A stretch of 64,000 nt of DNA from an uncultured OM182 clade bacterium (GTDB lineage: Bacteria; Pseudomonadota; Gammaproteobacteria; Pseudomonadales; Azotimanducaceae): NCBI GenBank assembly GCA_905182025.1, contig CAJJAA010000016.1, positions 51,576-115,575 of the forward strand, written 5' to 3'. Made by a program: the position numbers and the translations under genes. Below the pieces are notes generated by a model. That model made no database searches. It was not told where the DNA came from and saw only the letters and a list, made by a program, of their open reading frames with translations. Within the stretch, counting starts at the first letter, position 1. Each line of letters opens with the position of its first letter. This document shows positions 53,543 to 62,574 of the stretch, piece after piece.

Positions 53543-54771
53543 ATAAATTGTCCCGTGAGTATCAAGTCGCTGTACTAATGGCACTGTCGGCGATGTTTAC
53601 CCTTGCCGGTTACGAGTTTATACGGTCGGCATCAACGGTACTTTTTAAGTCTGCCTACGGCGCTGAAAATCTGCCACTGGTCATGGCGGCCATGCCATTT
53701 GTTGTTTTTGCCGGTGTCGCATTGTACGGACGCATTCTTACCGCATTGGGGCCACGGCGGACGTTACTGGTCACCTCATTGGGTTCAGGTTTGCTGATAT
53801 TTTGCTGTTATTTATCGCTACTGAGCGGAAGCAAAATTGTGACGCCCGTATTGTTCCTGATTAAGGAATTGTACATCGTGCTATTGATTGAACAATATTG
53901 GTCATATATTAATTCGAGTTTAAGCACTACCACAGCCAAAAAAGTTAACGGTCCAGTAACAGGTGTGGCCGGTATCGGTGGCGCGATTGGAGGTACCTTG
54001 GTCGGCCTTACCGCCAGTCAATGGGGAACAGAGACGATGATTCTGCTGGCGGCGATTTCTGTTATACCGGCAGCACTGCTATCCAATTTTACCTACATGA
54101 AACTTGGTGAGCCGGAGATCCCGCCTGTTGATCCAGAAAACGTTAGTTATATGGGTTGGCAGAAATTTAGGGAAAATCCAATGCTCATTTATTTGCTAGC
54201 CGTTGTGCTGATTTCTCAGCTTGTTGCGGCGGTTTTGGATTTGAAGTTTCAAGGCTTGTTGTCGATCGAGTTTGCAGGTGCACAGGATAAGGAAACGGCC
54301 TTTCAAGGATGGTTCTGGGGCACACTGAACACATCGGTGCTGTTGCTGCAGTTTATCATTGCGCCATTGTTATTGAGTTTTGTTTCGCTACGGGCCATCC
54401 ACGTTTTGATGCCGTTAATACACGCCTGTGCCATTGGTTTCGCGATCATCGAGCCGTCGATTTTCTCGGTCGGCTTAGCGCTATTTCTTTTTAAGGCTTT
54501 TGACTACTCTGTGTTTCGCGCGGCTAAGGAAGTACTTTATGTACCACTGGGTTATGACGAAAGATACCGAGCTAAACAAGTCATTGATGTATTTGGATAC
54601 AGGACTGGAAAGGGCGGTTCTTCCGTTGTCATTGTCGTGCTTCAGAAGCTGGGTGTGGTGATGGGTAACTACTATCTCGCGATTGGTTTTATAGCGACTG
54701 TTGTCTGGCTAGCCTTGGTATTTAAACTCACAAAACACACGGATACTGTCAACGACAATGATAGCGTCTAG
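53539..54771 (+). CDS. ADP/ATP-carrier-like (Npt1/TlcA-related) membrane transporter
   Basis: This membrane protein of about 410 residues has about 12 helices, no insert and no signal peptide. The family block KAFDYSVFRAAKEVLYVPLGYDERYRAKQVIDVFGYRTGKGGSS is the diagnostic part of NTP/NTP exchangers (TlcA, Npt). YEFIRSASTVLFKSAYGAENLP and FLIKELYIVLLIEQYWSYINSSL are helix 1 and 4-5 blocks. In Rickettsia and Chlamydia these steal host ATP; here the host looks free-living and the protein is shorter. I start at TTG 53539, coupled to the upstream gene. The substrate is unknown, and nucleotide exchange should not be assumed. Confidence 0.8.
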   Translation: MNKLSREYQVAVLMALSAMFTLAGYEFIRSASTVLFKSAYGAENLPLVMAAMPFVVFAGVALYGRILTALGPRRTLLVTSLGSGLLIFCCYLSLLSGSKIVTPVLFLIKELYIVLLIEQYWSYINSSLSTTTAKKVNGPVTGVAGIGGAIGGTLVGLTASQWGTETMILLAAISVIPAALLSNFTYMKLGEPEIPPVDPENVSYMGWQKFRENPMLIYLLAVVLISQLVAAVLDLKFQGLLSIEFAGAQDKETAFQGWFWGTLNTSVLLLQFIIAPLLLSFVSLRAIHVLMPLIHACAIGFAIIEPSIFSVGLALFLFKAFDYSVFRAAKEVLYVPLGYDERYRAKQVIDVFGYRTGKGGSSVVIVVLQKLGVVMGNYYLAIGFIATVVWLALVFKLTKHTDTVNDNDSV

Positions 54772-54819
54772 CGATATTCACGACTTACATACCCGTTAAC
54801 CTAAACACAGGACAACACA

Positions 54820-55887
54820 ATGCCTTTCAACACCTTGACCGACATGGTTCAAATGGCGAAAAATAATATTGATGCCAATAGTTGGGACTATCTTATGGGT
54901 GGAGCAGATACAGAATCTGCTTTGAATCGTAACCGACATGGTTTGGATTCCTGGGTGTTTTTACCCCGCATTCTCAATGATGTCAGTGACGTCAATTACT
55001 CGACCGAGTTACTAGGGCACAAATTAAAGATGCCTGTCATTATTCCACCGATAGGTTCGATACAAATATTTGAGGCAGGCGGTGGTTCGGCGGTAGCTGA
55101 AGCTGCTCAGGAATATGGAACGCTACAGGTTTTGAGCTCGTCGTGTTTGCCAGATTTTGAACAGGTGGCGAAGGATGTGCCGGGACCTCGTATATATCAG
55201 TTGTATCTGATGGGCGATCAAGCGTGGATGGACGATACGATTGAGAGAGCAATAGCCGCCGGTTACATTGGATTTTGTTTAACCGTCGATACGCAAGTTT
55301 ATTCTCGACGAGAGCGCGATATTCTAAAAGGGTACCAACCACCCGGAGGTAGCCAAGCCGGATGGATGGGAGGTGATTATCAGGCAAAGATAACCGCCGC
55401 CACGATCGCGCACATTAAAGAGAAGTTTGATATTGCCGTTTTCGTCAAGGGTGTCAATGTCGGCGCAGATGCAGAGCGATGCATTGAAGCCGGTGCAGAT
55501 GTCGTTTGGGTGTCAAACCATGGTGGACGTCAATTGGATCATACTCGCGCTTGTATTGATGCATTGCCGGAGGTTGCGGCGGCCGTTAATGGACGGGTAC
55601 CCGTGATCGTTGATGGTGGTTTCATGCGAGGCGCTGATGTACTGAAAGGACTCTGTCTCGGCGCAGATATTGTTGCCATGGGACGACTTGAAGGGTTATC
55701 CATGGCAGCGGCTGGTCGTGCCGGGCTCGTTAAAGCATTGAAGCTGGTCGAAACAGAATTGCGACTGTCAATGGCACTGCTTGGTGTGGCTGACATTGCG
55801 GACTTAGACGGGGAATTAGTTCACAGAAGTGAGGCACTTGGTCAACCTAATGTATTGAGCGCTTTTCCCTTATTGGAAACGCTGTAA
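54820..55887 (+). CDS. FMN-dependent alpha-hydroxy-acid dehydrogenase
   Basis: This 355-residue TIM-barrel flavoenzyme is related to LldD, glycolate oxidase and mandelate dehydrogenase. It oxidises an alpha-hydroxy acid to the 2-oxo acid. WDYLMGGADTESALNRNR opens the barrel. The substrate Tyr is in RIYQLYLMGD, and the catalytic His with an Arg in VWVSNHGGRQLDHTRA. VPVIVDGGFMRGADVLKGLCLGADIVAMGR binds the FMN phosphate. AGGACAACACA precedes the ATG. It lies 48 bases past the transporter and may be co-transcribed. The substrate is not clear. Confidence 0.9.
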   Translation: MPFNTLTDMVQMAKNNIDANSWDYLMGGADTESALNRNRHGLDSWVFLPRILNDVSDVNYSTELLGHKLKMPVIIPPIGSIQIFEAGGGSAVAEAAQEYGTLQVLSSSCLPDFEQVAKDVPGPRIYQLYLMGDQAWMDDTIERAIAAGYIGFCLTVDTQVYSRRERDILKGYQPPGGSQAGWMGGDYQAKITAATIAHIKEKFDIAVFVKGVNVGADAERCIEAGADVVWVSNHGGRQLDHTRACIDALPEVAAAVNGRVPVIVDGGFMRGADVLKGLCLGADIVAMGRLEGLSMAAAGRAGLVKALKLVETELRLSMALLGVADIADLDGELVHRSEALGQPNVLSAFPLLETL

Positions 55888-55935
55888 TGCTGACAGCTGA
55901 GTTTTATCTTTACCTCGATCGCACGAGTCAGTTCA

Positions 55936-56808
55936 TCAGTTGGCCTGCAAGGTAAATGCTGAAACGGGTCGATCTTCTGCCAAAGCGTTTAAGATGGCGG
56001 CTAACCTTAAGCCTGCCTTCTGCAATTGTGAGATGACGATTGGCTTATTCTTTTCCAGATACTGATCTGAAAGCGAGACGCCATTTGTGATTTTTTGGCC
56101 GGTTGCATCGCGATAACCGTTTTCTCTGGCCAGCATGAACGACTCTTTCAACCATGCTTCGACATTTAGCTCGATATCAGTTGTTTCATTCGTCATAAGG
56201 TAGTTCAAACTACTTGGATAGCTTAGGTTTGCTTGTTGCATAATGCCTGAATCCCAAACCCTATGGAGGTTTGAGCGCTTACCAAACCACTTTACAGCGA
56301 TCTTGTTGCCGCCCCAATCTTCGGTGTTTGAGACGTGCATGGGTTGATGTAGATCGCCAATGAAGTGTCCAAGAAACCTCAACGCTGCCGCTTGCCGCGC
56401 TTTCTCTCGCTTTGAGCCTGCGTCAGTGGACAGATAAACTATGCTGCGTTGAATGCCGACCGCGATGCAATCGAGTGCAGCGCAATCTCGTGCTAGGTCT
56501 ATGGTGTCTTGGTTTTCGGCAACATTAATAAAATGATTCTCATAACTGCCGAGGTACTTCGTGCGCCTAGCTGTATCCGCCCACAAACAACTGGTTGGAA
56601 AAGAAATATTCGGTTTTCCATCAAGGTGTTCCGATTGTTTGCTGATGTTGTTGACGAAGGTTATCGCTGTTGGACTGAGTTTAGCTTCAGCAATGGCGCA
56701 AATAATTTTGTGTCCATCATGTCCCCATGCAAATGCTAACTGAGGGCTTGTGAGAAAAGCCGCTAGCATTAGGGTGGCGGCTCTTAAGGCAGTACGAGCA
56801 GAAAGCAT
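55936..56808 (-). CDS. secreted S1/P1-type nuclease
   Basis: This 290-residue exported nuclease has signal peptide AALRAATLMLAAFLTSPQLAFA (approximate), cleaved just before WGHDGHKIICAIAEAKL. The new N-terminal Trp and its His are zinc ligands in this family. ASPxx-type Asp in SCLWADTAR and FLGHFIGDLHQPMHVSNTEDWGGNKIAVKW (H-x3-D and HQP) supply the tri-zinc site. It degrades single-stranded DNA or RNA in the periplasm or outside, for phosphate or nucleoside salvage. The ATG at 56808 starts the signal. The neighbouring exporter genes are on the same strand upstream. Confidence 0.92.
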   Translation of the reverse strand: MLSARTALRAATLMLAAFLTSPQLAFAWGHDGHKIICAIAEAKLSPTAITFVNNISKQSEHLDGKPNISFPTSCLWADTARRTKYLGSYENHFINVAENQDTIDLARDCAALDCIAVGIQRSIVYLSTDAGSKREKARQAAALRFLGHFIGDLHQPMHVSNTEDWGGNKIAVKWFGKRSNLHRVWDSGIMQQANLSYPSSLNYLMTNETTDIELNVEAWLKESFMLARENGYRDATGQKITNGVSLSDQYLEKNKPIVISQLQKAGLRLAAILNALAEDRPVSAFTLQAN

Positions 56809-56923
56809 AGATTGAAGTACCGATGTCGCGTTACCGCTATCCTGTCACGATAACTCGAAGGGCGTCAATGGTAGGTTCTATATAAGGCATGGTATGTGCC
56901 ACGTTTTAGATGCCGTACGGGGT

Positions 56924-59158
56924 CTACTGAGGCTTTTTGCGCCGCTTAATCCTATGACGTAATAAATGACATTTGCCATTTGGTGAAACTTTCATAGCGA
57001 AGAGACGGTCCGCGACGGATAGAAGCTGACGGCTATGTGTGACATAAATAACCGTTGTACCACTAAGCTTTATATTACTAAATATTTTAGTGGCGAGAAC
57101 AGGGTCCAAATGCGCGGTACCTTCATCAAGCACTAATAATTTCGGCTCTCGGTATAACGCGCGCGCAAGGAATATGCGCTGCAACTGTCCCGTTGATAGT
57201 GACACGCCCATCTCGCCAACCGGTGTTTGATAACCCATTGGCAAACTCAAAATGTGTTCGTGAATTTCCGCTAGCCTTGCGGCTTTCTGCAGCCGTTGCC
57301 AAGATGACGACACGCTTAGATTAACAACGGATTCATTTTGCATTTTGTGCTGCGGATCATCTGTCTGACCGTCAATGACGTTTTCTCTGGCCTCGTCAGT
57401 TGAAAGCGTGATGTTGTCTTTTAACGAACCGCTGAACAGCTGGTCATCCTGCATGACACAGGCTACTAAGGATGCAATTGATTGCTTGCCTATCAACCGA
57501 ATGGGAATGTCGTCGAAGAAAACCTCTCCCTGTTGTGGCGTCAGTGAGCCGGTGATAAGCCGTATAAGTGTTGACTTGCCTGTACCCGAAGGACCGCAGA
57601 TAGCGATATGTTCACCCCGGAATATTTGCAGACTAACGTCCTGAAATACCCATGAGCCAGCACTACTATACGTGTAGCTAACATGCTTGAGGTTAATAGT
57701 AGAAACATCGTCGATAACCTGCCCATGGCACTGCTGATTCTCAGCATCCGCTAAATAGAAGTCCGATAGGCGTTCGAAGTGAAGGGATAACATGAGATAG
57801 GTTAGAAACTCAGCGGCCAACGATCCCAGTGCACTTTCTAGATGGGCACGGTACGCAAGGAAGGCAATCAGCATTCCAATGGTCATGTGCCCCTTAATAA
57901 CCTCTGTTGCGCCGGCGTAAACAATAACCAGGGCGCCCAATGACTGAATCAACAGGGTACAGGTGCTCAAGCCGAGATTTATTCGATCTAATCTTATGTT
58001 GGTGTTTATAGCGTTAACGAGTTTATTTAGCCACTCGTTGCTTTTGCTAGCTTCGATTCCAAATCGTTTTATTGAACCGATGGAACGGACGATCTCCATG
58101 AAGTTAGAATCCAAATTTGCAGACGCAACCAGACATTGGTTCTGGCGTTTTTTGACCGCAGAGAAGAACACCAGATCCAATGCTAGTTTAATAGCGATGG
58201 TCGCAACCACCAGTACGGCCAAATATGATGAGTACATGGTAATGACAATCAGGGTTGTGACAGCCATTAGTCCATCTAACAGAATGGCGATAGAGCTACT
58301 CGTGATGAATGATTGTATCGGCTGCAGGGATCCAAATCTCGAAACGATATCACCCATATGTCGAGTGAAAAAAAACCTTTCGGGTAGCAGTAATACCCGG
58401 CGAAATAGACTGCTGCTAAGGACATACGAAATCTGGTGAGATAGATAGATGCTGATCCAACCGCGCAGCGTTTGAGTGACGAGTGAAATCAACGTGACGA
58501 TTGAAAAGCCAATAAGAAGCGTCAACAATAACTCCTCATTTTTCTTCGCTAATACTTCGTCAATGATCAGTTGTGTGTAAAAAGGCATTGCTAGCGCAAA
58601 GATTTGTAACACTAAGGAAAGTATAAGTATTTGAAATAGCACGGGGCCAAGCCCTAAGATTCCATCAAGGAACATCGAAAAGCGAGGGGCTGCCGAGGCG
58701 CCGTTTTCCATTGAATGTTGAGGCTGATAGATTGCGTCTGTGGGTGTCAGCTCTAGAGCCACGCCGGTGAAGTGGTCCTGCATTTCGTTTTTGCTATAGT
58801 GACATTCGCCAACCGCAGGGTCATAGACAATGAACTTGTCCGCTCGGCTAGATTTCAGAACGACATAGTGATTGAAATCCCAATGAAGAATGATTGGTTT
58901 GTCGAAGTGTTTCAACTCACTGGTTTCACAACGCACGGCTCGACAAGAGAATTTCAACAGTCCTGCTGCGTTCATGAGTACGGCGAGGGTCGTTCCTTGA
59001 TTGCCAAGCAGACAGTAATCTCTGATGTAACTCGAAGGTACTTTTTGCCCAAAATATCCACAGATCATCTGCAGGCAAGCTTCACCACAAGCAGCAATAT
59101 CAGTTTGCAACACAAGCGGCAGTCTGTGACGAAGCCCGAAGTTAAGTTGCCCAATCAC
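56924..59158 (-). CDS. peptidase-containing ABC exporter (C39 type, CvaB-like)
   Basis: This 744-residue exporter has three domains. An N-terminal C39 cysteine peptidase (residues 1-130: LVLQTDIAACGEACLQMICGYFGQ, catalytic Cys; LHWDFNHYVVLKSS, His; IVYDPAVGE, Asp) trims double-glycine leaders. It is followed by six membrane helices (about 165-440). The C-terminal ATPase (ICGPSGTGKSTLIRLITGSL Walker A; ACVMQDDQLFSG Q-loop; GVSLSTGQLQRIFLARALYREPKLLVLDEGTAHLD signature and Walker B) completes it. It would export a bacteriocin- or microcin-like peptide with the HlyD-type adaptor, which overlaps its start by 4 bases. No precursor peptide is recognised nearby. Confidence 0.93.
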   Translation of the reverse strand: MIGQLNFGLRHRLPLVLQTDIAACGEACLQMICGYFGQKVPSSYIRDYCLLGNQGTTLAVLMNAAGLLKFSCRAVRCETSELKHFDKPIILHWDFNHYVVLKSSRADKFIVYDPAVGECHYSKNEMQDHFTGVALELTPTDAIYQPQHSMENGASAAPRFSMFLDGILGLGPVLFQILILSLVLQIFALAMPFYTQLIIDEVLAKKNEELLLTLLIGFSIVTLISLVTQTLRGWISIYLSHQISYVLSSSLFRRVLLLPERFFFTRHMGDIVSRFGSLQPIQSFITSSSIAILLDGLMAVTTLIVITMYSSYLAVLVVATIAIKLALDLVFFSAVKKRQNQCLVASANLDSNFMEIVRSIGSIKRFGIEASKSNEWLNKLVNAINTNIRLDRINLGLSTCTLLIQSLGALVIVYAGATEVIKGHMTIGMLIAFLAYRAHLESALGSLAAEFLTYLMLSLHFERLSDFYLADAENQQCHGQVIDDVSTINLKHVSYTYSSAGSWVFQDVSLQIFRGEHIAICGPSGTGKSTLIRLITGSLTPQQGEVFFDDIPIRLIGKQSIASLVACVMQDDQLFSGSLKDNITLSTDEARENVIDGQTDDPQHKMQNESVVNLSVSSSWQRLQKAARLAEIHEHILSLPMGYQTPVGEMGVSLSTGQLQRIFLARALYREPKLLVLDEGTAHLDPVLATKIFSNIKLSGTTVIYVTHSRQLLSVADRLFAMKVSPNGKCHLLRHRIKRRKKPQ

Positions 59159-60387
59159 TCGGCAAGCAATCCGCTAATTTTTGTTGCAGCAAGCAAAGGC
59201 TCGAACATCAACGCATAGAGATTTCTCTCTCCTAAGATGACGTCAGCGGAGAATGTCATGCCGGGTTTTAACTTGATCGATTCAGGTCTGCTGGCAGGCA
59301 GGGGGAGATTCACCAGGCCTATATAGAACCTGCCGGGATGATGGAGTTGGTGAGGTAAATCAATCGCGGAAACCGGATGCGTAGAGATCGATAAAATTTC
59401 ACCCTCTAATGTACCGAATGTCGTGTGTGGAAATGCGTGAAAACGCATATGAACCCGTTGTCCAGAAACAATTTGTCCACTCATTTCACTAGAGATAAGT
59501 ATGCGAGCATGAAGCGGTTTTCGACGCGTGGAGATAGTCGCAATGGTGTCTGAGGCGACGATGCGATCGCCTTTTTGTTTAAAGACGTTGTTTATGACAC
59601 CTGTCAAAGGTGCGTACAGGGTCTCCTGTAAGTTACTTCTTCTATCCTTCAGGTTGGACTCAAACAACAGTGCCTTTTCATGTTGCGCAGACAGAGCGAG
59701 TTTAAAACCCGCTTCAAGTATTAGCGCCTTGTGAGCGAGTTCTGTGATGGCTGTTTGCTGGCGGGCCCGGCGTTGATCGAGCTCAATGTCTTGTTGTAGT
59801 AGCGAGTGCAGTTGATCCTCTATACCGGACCATTGCAAATCTGATATGGATCCTTGTTGCCATAATGGACGCGTTCTATCGTTAACTCTTTTTGTCCGTT
59901 CGATTCTGTCGCGTTGTAGATTCTGAAGTAATGCGATGTTTAATAATGAGGCTTCTGATTGCGACAGCGCTTCGGTTAACACTTGCTTGTCGATCTGATA
60001 TTCATCAATCAACAATTTTTTTTGTTTCGACATCGTATTGATCAGGTCTTCGCTGATGAAATCCTGGCTCAGCGCTTCGCTGCGGGTCGAACCGATACTG
60101 CCAATTATTTGCCCTTGGGTGATTGAATCACCTGGGTTAACTAGCAAAAACTCAACGATACCGGTTGATTCCGCCGATATTCGATGCTCGTCAAGGTGAA
60201 CGAAGCCAAAAGTCTGGGATTTTCTGGGGTAGGTCTGGGTCGCAACGAAGGCGACACCAATACTTAAGGTACAAAGCAGTAGGATAATCGTCATGCTTGC
60301 GGCGGGGGGAGACGCTAAGCGTGGCTTGCCCGCTGGATTAGTTGCTTGATAACGCAAGGCTGCAAGGCTGAACAAACGTGTCGTCAT
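59155..60387 (-). CDS. HlyD-family periplasmic adaptor (CvaA-like)
   Basis: This 410-residue membrane-fusion protein has one N-terminal helix (MTIILLLCTLSIGVAFVATQ). A biotinyl-lipoyl half-motif follows (GFVHLDEHRISAESTGIVEFLLVNPGDSITQGQIIGSI), then a long coiled coil (residues about 110-230) and the second half (TLYAPLTGVINNVFKQKGDRIVASDTIATI). It bridges the ABC exporter to an outer-membrane TolC. The 3' ATGA overlap with the exporter shows tight coupling. No outer-membrane partner gene is present in the window. Confidence 0.92.
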   Translation of the reverse strand: MTTRLFSLAALRYQATNPAGKPRLASPPAASMTIILLLCTLSIGVAFVATQTYPRKSQTFGFVHLDEHRISAESTGIVEFLLVNPGDSITQGQIIGSIGSTRSEALSQDFISEDLINTMSKQKKLLIDEYQIDKQVLTEALSQSEASLLNIALLQNLQRDRIERTKRVNDRTRPLWQQGSISDLQWSGIEDQLHSLLQQDIELDQRRARQQTAITELAHKALILEAGFKLALSAQHEKALLFESNLKDRRSNLQETLYAPLTGVINNVFKQKGDRIVASDTIATISTRRKPLHARILISSEMSGQIVSGQRVHMRFHAFPHTTFGTLEGEILSISTHPVSAIDLPHQLHHPGRFYIGLVNLPLPASRPESIKLKPGMTFSADVILGERNLYALMFEPLLAATKISGLLAE

Positions 60388-60389
60388 GA

Positions 60390-60602
60390 GTGCTATTTCG
60401 TTTTAGCTGTAGCCTAGATTACAGTCGTGACGGGCTTGGCTTTGTACGCGCTTATCCCGCGAAGGCGTCAGAGCAAGCACAGCCATGTTGTGCGAACGCA
60501 AAGTACTGGATAAATTACCGCGACAAACTAGGTAAGCAAGCTACCGAGACGGTTTACGAGGACAAAGAGCGTTTCTTTTCTAAGCCTGATAGGTTCTATT
60601 GA
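60390..60602 (+). CDS. possible 70-residue ORF beside the exporter (doubtful)
   Basis: A GTG opens a 70-residue frame ending DKERFFSKPDRFY, with a CC pair near residue 34. It starts two bases past the hlyD-like start on the other strand, without a visible ribosome-binding site or double-glycine leader. It may be chance, or a small gene linked to the exporter. I do not assign a product. Confidence 0.25.
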   Translation: MLFRFSCSLDYSRDGLGFVRAYPAKASEQAQPCCANAKYWINYRDKLGKQATETVYEDKERFFSKPDRFY

Positions 60603-60662
60603 GTAAATGGCGCGTTGGTGTCAATTTAACGTTTTAGACATTCCAAATGTAGGGGAACAAGA

Positions 60663-61469
60663 ATGAATAACGAAGGTTTGTTAGCAGGCAAAGTCGCAAT
60701 AGTTACGGGTGCTAGCCGAGGTATTGGCGAAGCGATCGCTATAAGATATGCGATGGAAGGGGCGAAGGTGGTTGTTTCGGCTCGAACGCTTGACGAGGGG
60801 GACCATCCTTTGGGGGGCAGCATTAACAGTGTTGTGAGTAGGATCAACAACGCCGGAGGTGACGCTTATGCGGTTCGATGCGATTTAGCAATTGCAGAGC
60901 ACCGGGAGAATCTAATTGCCGAAACTAAATCCAAGTACGGTAGCGTCGATATTCTGGTCAACAATGCCGCTGTAACCTATTTTGTACCCGTCAAAGACTT
61001 CCGTAAGAAACATTACGACCTAATGCTTGAAGTACAAGTTTATGCGCCGTTTCACCTATCGCAGCTATGTTTACCAGCAATGATTGAACAACAATCCGGT
61101 CGTATTGTGAATATTTCTTCGCATGCTGCATTACATCCTGAAAAAGATGCCGGTGGCAGAGGCGGTACCGTCTACGGTATGTGTAAGGCAGCACTGGAGC
61201 GCTTCACGACGGGTTTGGCCGCAGAGGTCTATAATGATCATATCGGCGTCAATGTCATATCACCGGGTCTAGTTGCGACGCCTGGTGTTGTGCACCACAA
61301 ATTAATTACACAAGACACACCACGGGAGAGGGTTACGCCGGTGGAGCATATGTCAGAAGCTTGTTTACGTTTGGTTCACGGTGATGCTCAGTCGATGACC
61401 GGAAAAATCACCTATGCTTCAGATATGTTGAAGGAATTCGATCTGAGTCCAGCCGATCTTGCCTGCTAA
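60663..61469 (+). CDS. short-chain dehydrogenase/reductase
   Basis: This 268-residue NAD(P)-dependent oxidoreductase has motif VTGASRGIGEAIAIRYAMEG. LVNNAAVTYFVPVKDF follows, then the active Ser and YGMCK in IVNISSHAALHP...GGTVYGMCKAALERFTTGLAAEV. The Tyr-x-x-x-Lys is intact. The C-terminus diverges (ITYASDMLKEFDLSPADL), as in oxidoreductases annotated near CoA-ester metabolism. GGGGAACAAGA lies before the ATG. It is convergent with metA. Substrate unknown. Confidence 0.9.
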   Translation: MNNEGLLAGKVAIVTGASRGIGEAIAIRYAMEGAKVVVSARTLDEGDHPLGGSINSVVSRINNAGGDAYAVRCDLAIAEHRENLIAETKSKYGSVDILVNNAAVTYFVPVKDFRKKHYDLMLEVQVYAPFHLSQLCLPAMIEQQSGRIVNISSHAALHPEKDAGGRGGTVYGMCKAALERFTTGLAAEVYNDHIGVNVISPGLVATPGVVHHKLITQDTPRERVTPVEHMSEACLRLVHGDAQSMTGKITYASDMLKEFDLSPADLAC

Positions 61470-61491
61470 CAACGGGTGAGACTACTGTCTG

Positions 61492-62442
61492 CTAGGTTAA
61501 AGCGATGCCAATCTCATCCAATTCACTACCAATCTTCTCGGTATTGAAAGGGGTTAACTGATAGACATAATAATTAAGCCAGTTAGCGAACAATAAATTG
61601 CCGTGGCTCTTCCATGTGACGATTGGGCTTTTGGTCGGATCGTCATCTGGAAAATAGTTTTCAGGGACGGCGGCTGCAACACCCGATTCGATATCTCGAT
61701 CATATTCATCTTTAAGGCATAGAGGCTCGTACTCGGAATGGCCTGTGACAAATAGCTGCCGGCCATCTTTTCGCGCGAATATATAGGCACCGGCAGTATC
61801 CGATACTGAGATAACCTCGAGTTCAGGTTGCGCTTCGACGTCTTGCGTTCGCACCTCAGCGTAGCGTGAATGTGGCGCATCAAAGATGTCGTCAAAACCT
61901 CTAACGATGGGTGACAGTGGTTTCACTAGCTTGTGTGGATACACGCCGGATATTTTCTTAGGCAAGACATGTTTCTCGACACCATAAAGGTGGTACATCG
62001 CCGCTTGAACACCCCAGCACAGAAACATAACAGAGGTGACATTGGTTTGAGTCCAATCCAAAATTGTCTTCATATCTTCCCAAAAAGTCACATCCTCGAA
62101 TGGGGTTTGGCCTAAGGGTGCACCCGTGACGATCATGCCATCATATTTTTGATCTTTAACCTGCTCAAAGGATTTATAAAAGGTCTCCATATGTTCGATC
62201 GGTGTGTTCTTGGATGGACGATCATTGATGCGCATTAACTCGACGTCCATTTGCAAAGGCGAGTTAGCGAGCATTCGCATCAGATGAACCTCAGTTTCAA
62301 TCTTTTTCGGCATCAAATTGAGTAGTAAGACGCGAAGTGGACGAATGTCTTGATGATCTGCTTCGGAGCTAGATATACAAAAGATATTCTCATGCCGCAG
62401 AGCATTGATGGCAGGTAGATTATCGGCTATCCGAATGGGCAT
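61492..62442 (-). CDS. metA: homoserine O-succinyltransferase MetA
   Basis: This 316-residue enzyme acylates L-homoserine, the first committed step of methionine synthesis. LNLMPKKIETEVHLMRML is the entry block. The acyl-enzyme Cys is in MFLCWGVQAAM, and His and Glu in VTGHSEYE complete the triad. At the acyl-CoA specificity position the sequence VTGAPLGQTPFEDV has Gly, as in succinyl-CoA enzymes, where acetyl users have Glu. AGAGGTTAA precedes the ATG. The leader holds a SAM-II riboswitch and a terminator, so end-product repression by S-adenosylmethionine is expected. Confidence 0.95.
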   Translation of the reverse strand: MPIRIADNLPAINALRHENIFCISSSEADHQDIRPLRVLLLNLMPKKIETEVHLMRMLANSPLQMDVELMRINDRPSKNTPIEHMETFYKSFEQVKDQKYDGMIVTGAPLGQTPFEDVTFWEDMKTILDWTQTNVTSVMFLCWGVQAAMYHLYGVEKHVLPKKISGVYPHKLVKPLSPIVRGFDDIFDAPHSRYAEVRTQDVEAQPELEVISVSDTAGAYIFARKDGRQLFVTGHSEYEPLCLKDEYDRDIESGVAAAVPENYFPDDDPTKSPIVTWKSHGNLLFANWLNYYVYQLTPFNTEKIGSELDEIGIALT

Positions 62443-62468
62443 TGAAGTTAACCTCTTGGCGAGCAGGT

Positions 62469-62508
62469 AAAAAAAAAGCCTACTAGCAATGGCTAAAGTA
62501 AGCTTTTT
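62469..62508 (-). terminator. intrinsic terminator in the metA leader
   Basis: AAAAAGCTTACT pairs with AGTAGGCTTTTT over 12 bp, with one T-G wobble and a 12-base loop. A run of nine T ends it on the minus strand, 26 bases before the metA ATG. Its 5' arm and loop contain CTTTAGC, the complement of GCTAAAG in the aptamer tail, so the two structures exclude each other. Confidence 0.88.
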
Positions 62509-62511
62509 AGG

Positions 62512-62565
62512 CTCTCTTTAGCTGAATTTATTTAGCGCCCGCAAGCTGAACTCAAATCGGCGCGT
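62512..62565 (-). ncRNA. SAM-II riboswitch controlling metA
   Basis: On the minus strand the leader reads GCGCCGATTTGA, then GCTTGCGGGCGC, TAAATAAATTCAG and GCTAAAGAG. It follows the SAM-II consensus (CGCGCUGAUUUAA ... UUGCAAGCGC ... AUAAAU ... AGCUAAA) nearly base for base, including the P1 stem GCGCC/GGCGC and the pseudoknot strand. It starts at the expected transcription start. Ligand-bound aptamer would hold GCTAAAG, leaving the terminator free to form; unbound, GCTAAAG can pair with CTTTAGC. This gives a transcriptional off-switch by S-adenosylmethionine. Confidence 0.88.
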
Positions 62566-62574
62566 GTTTTGTTC

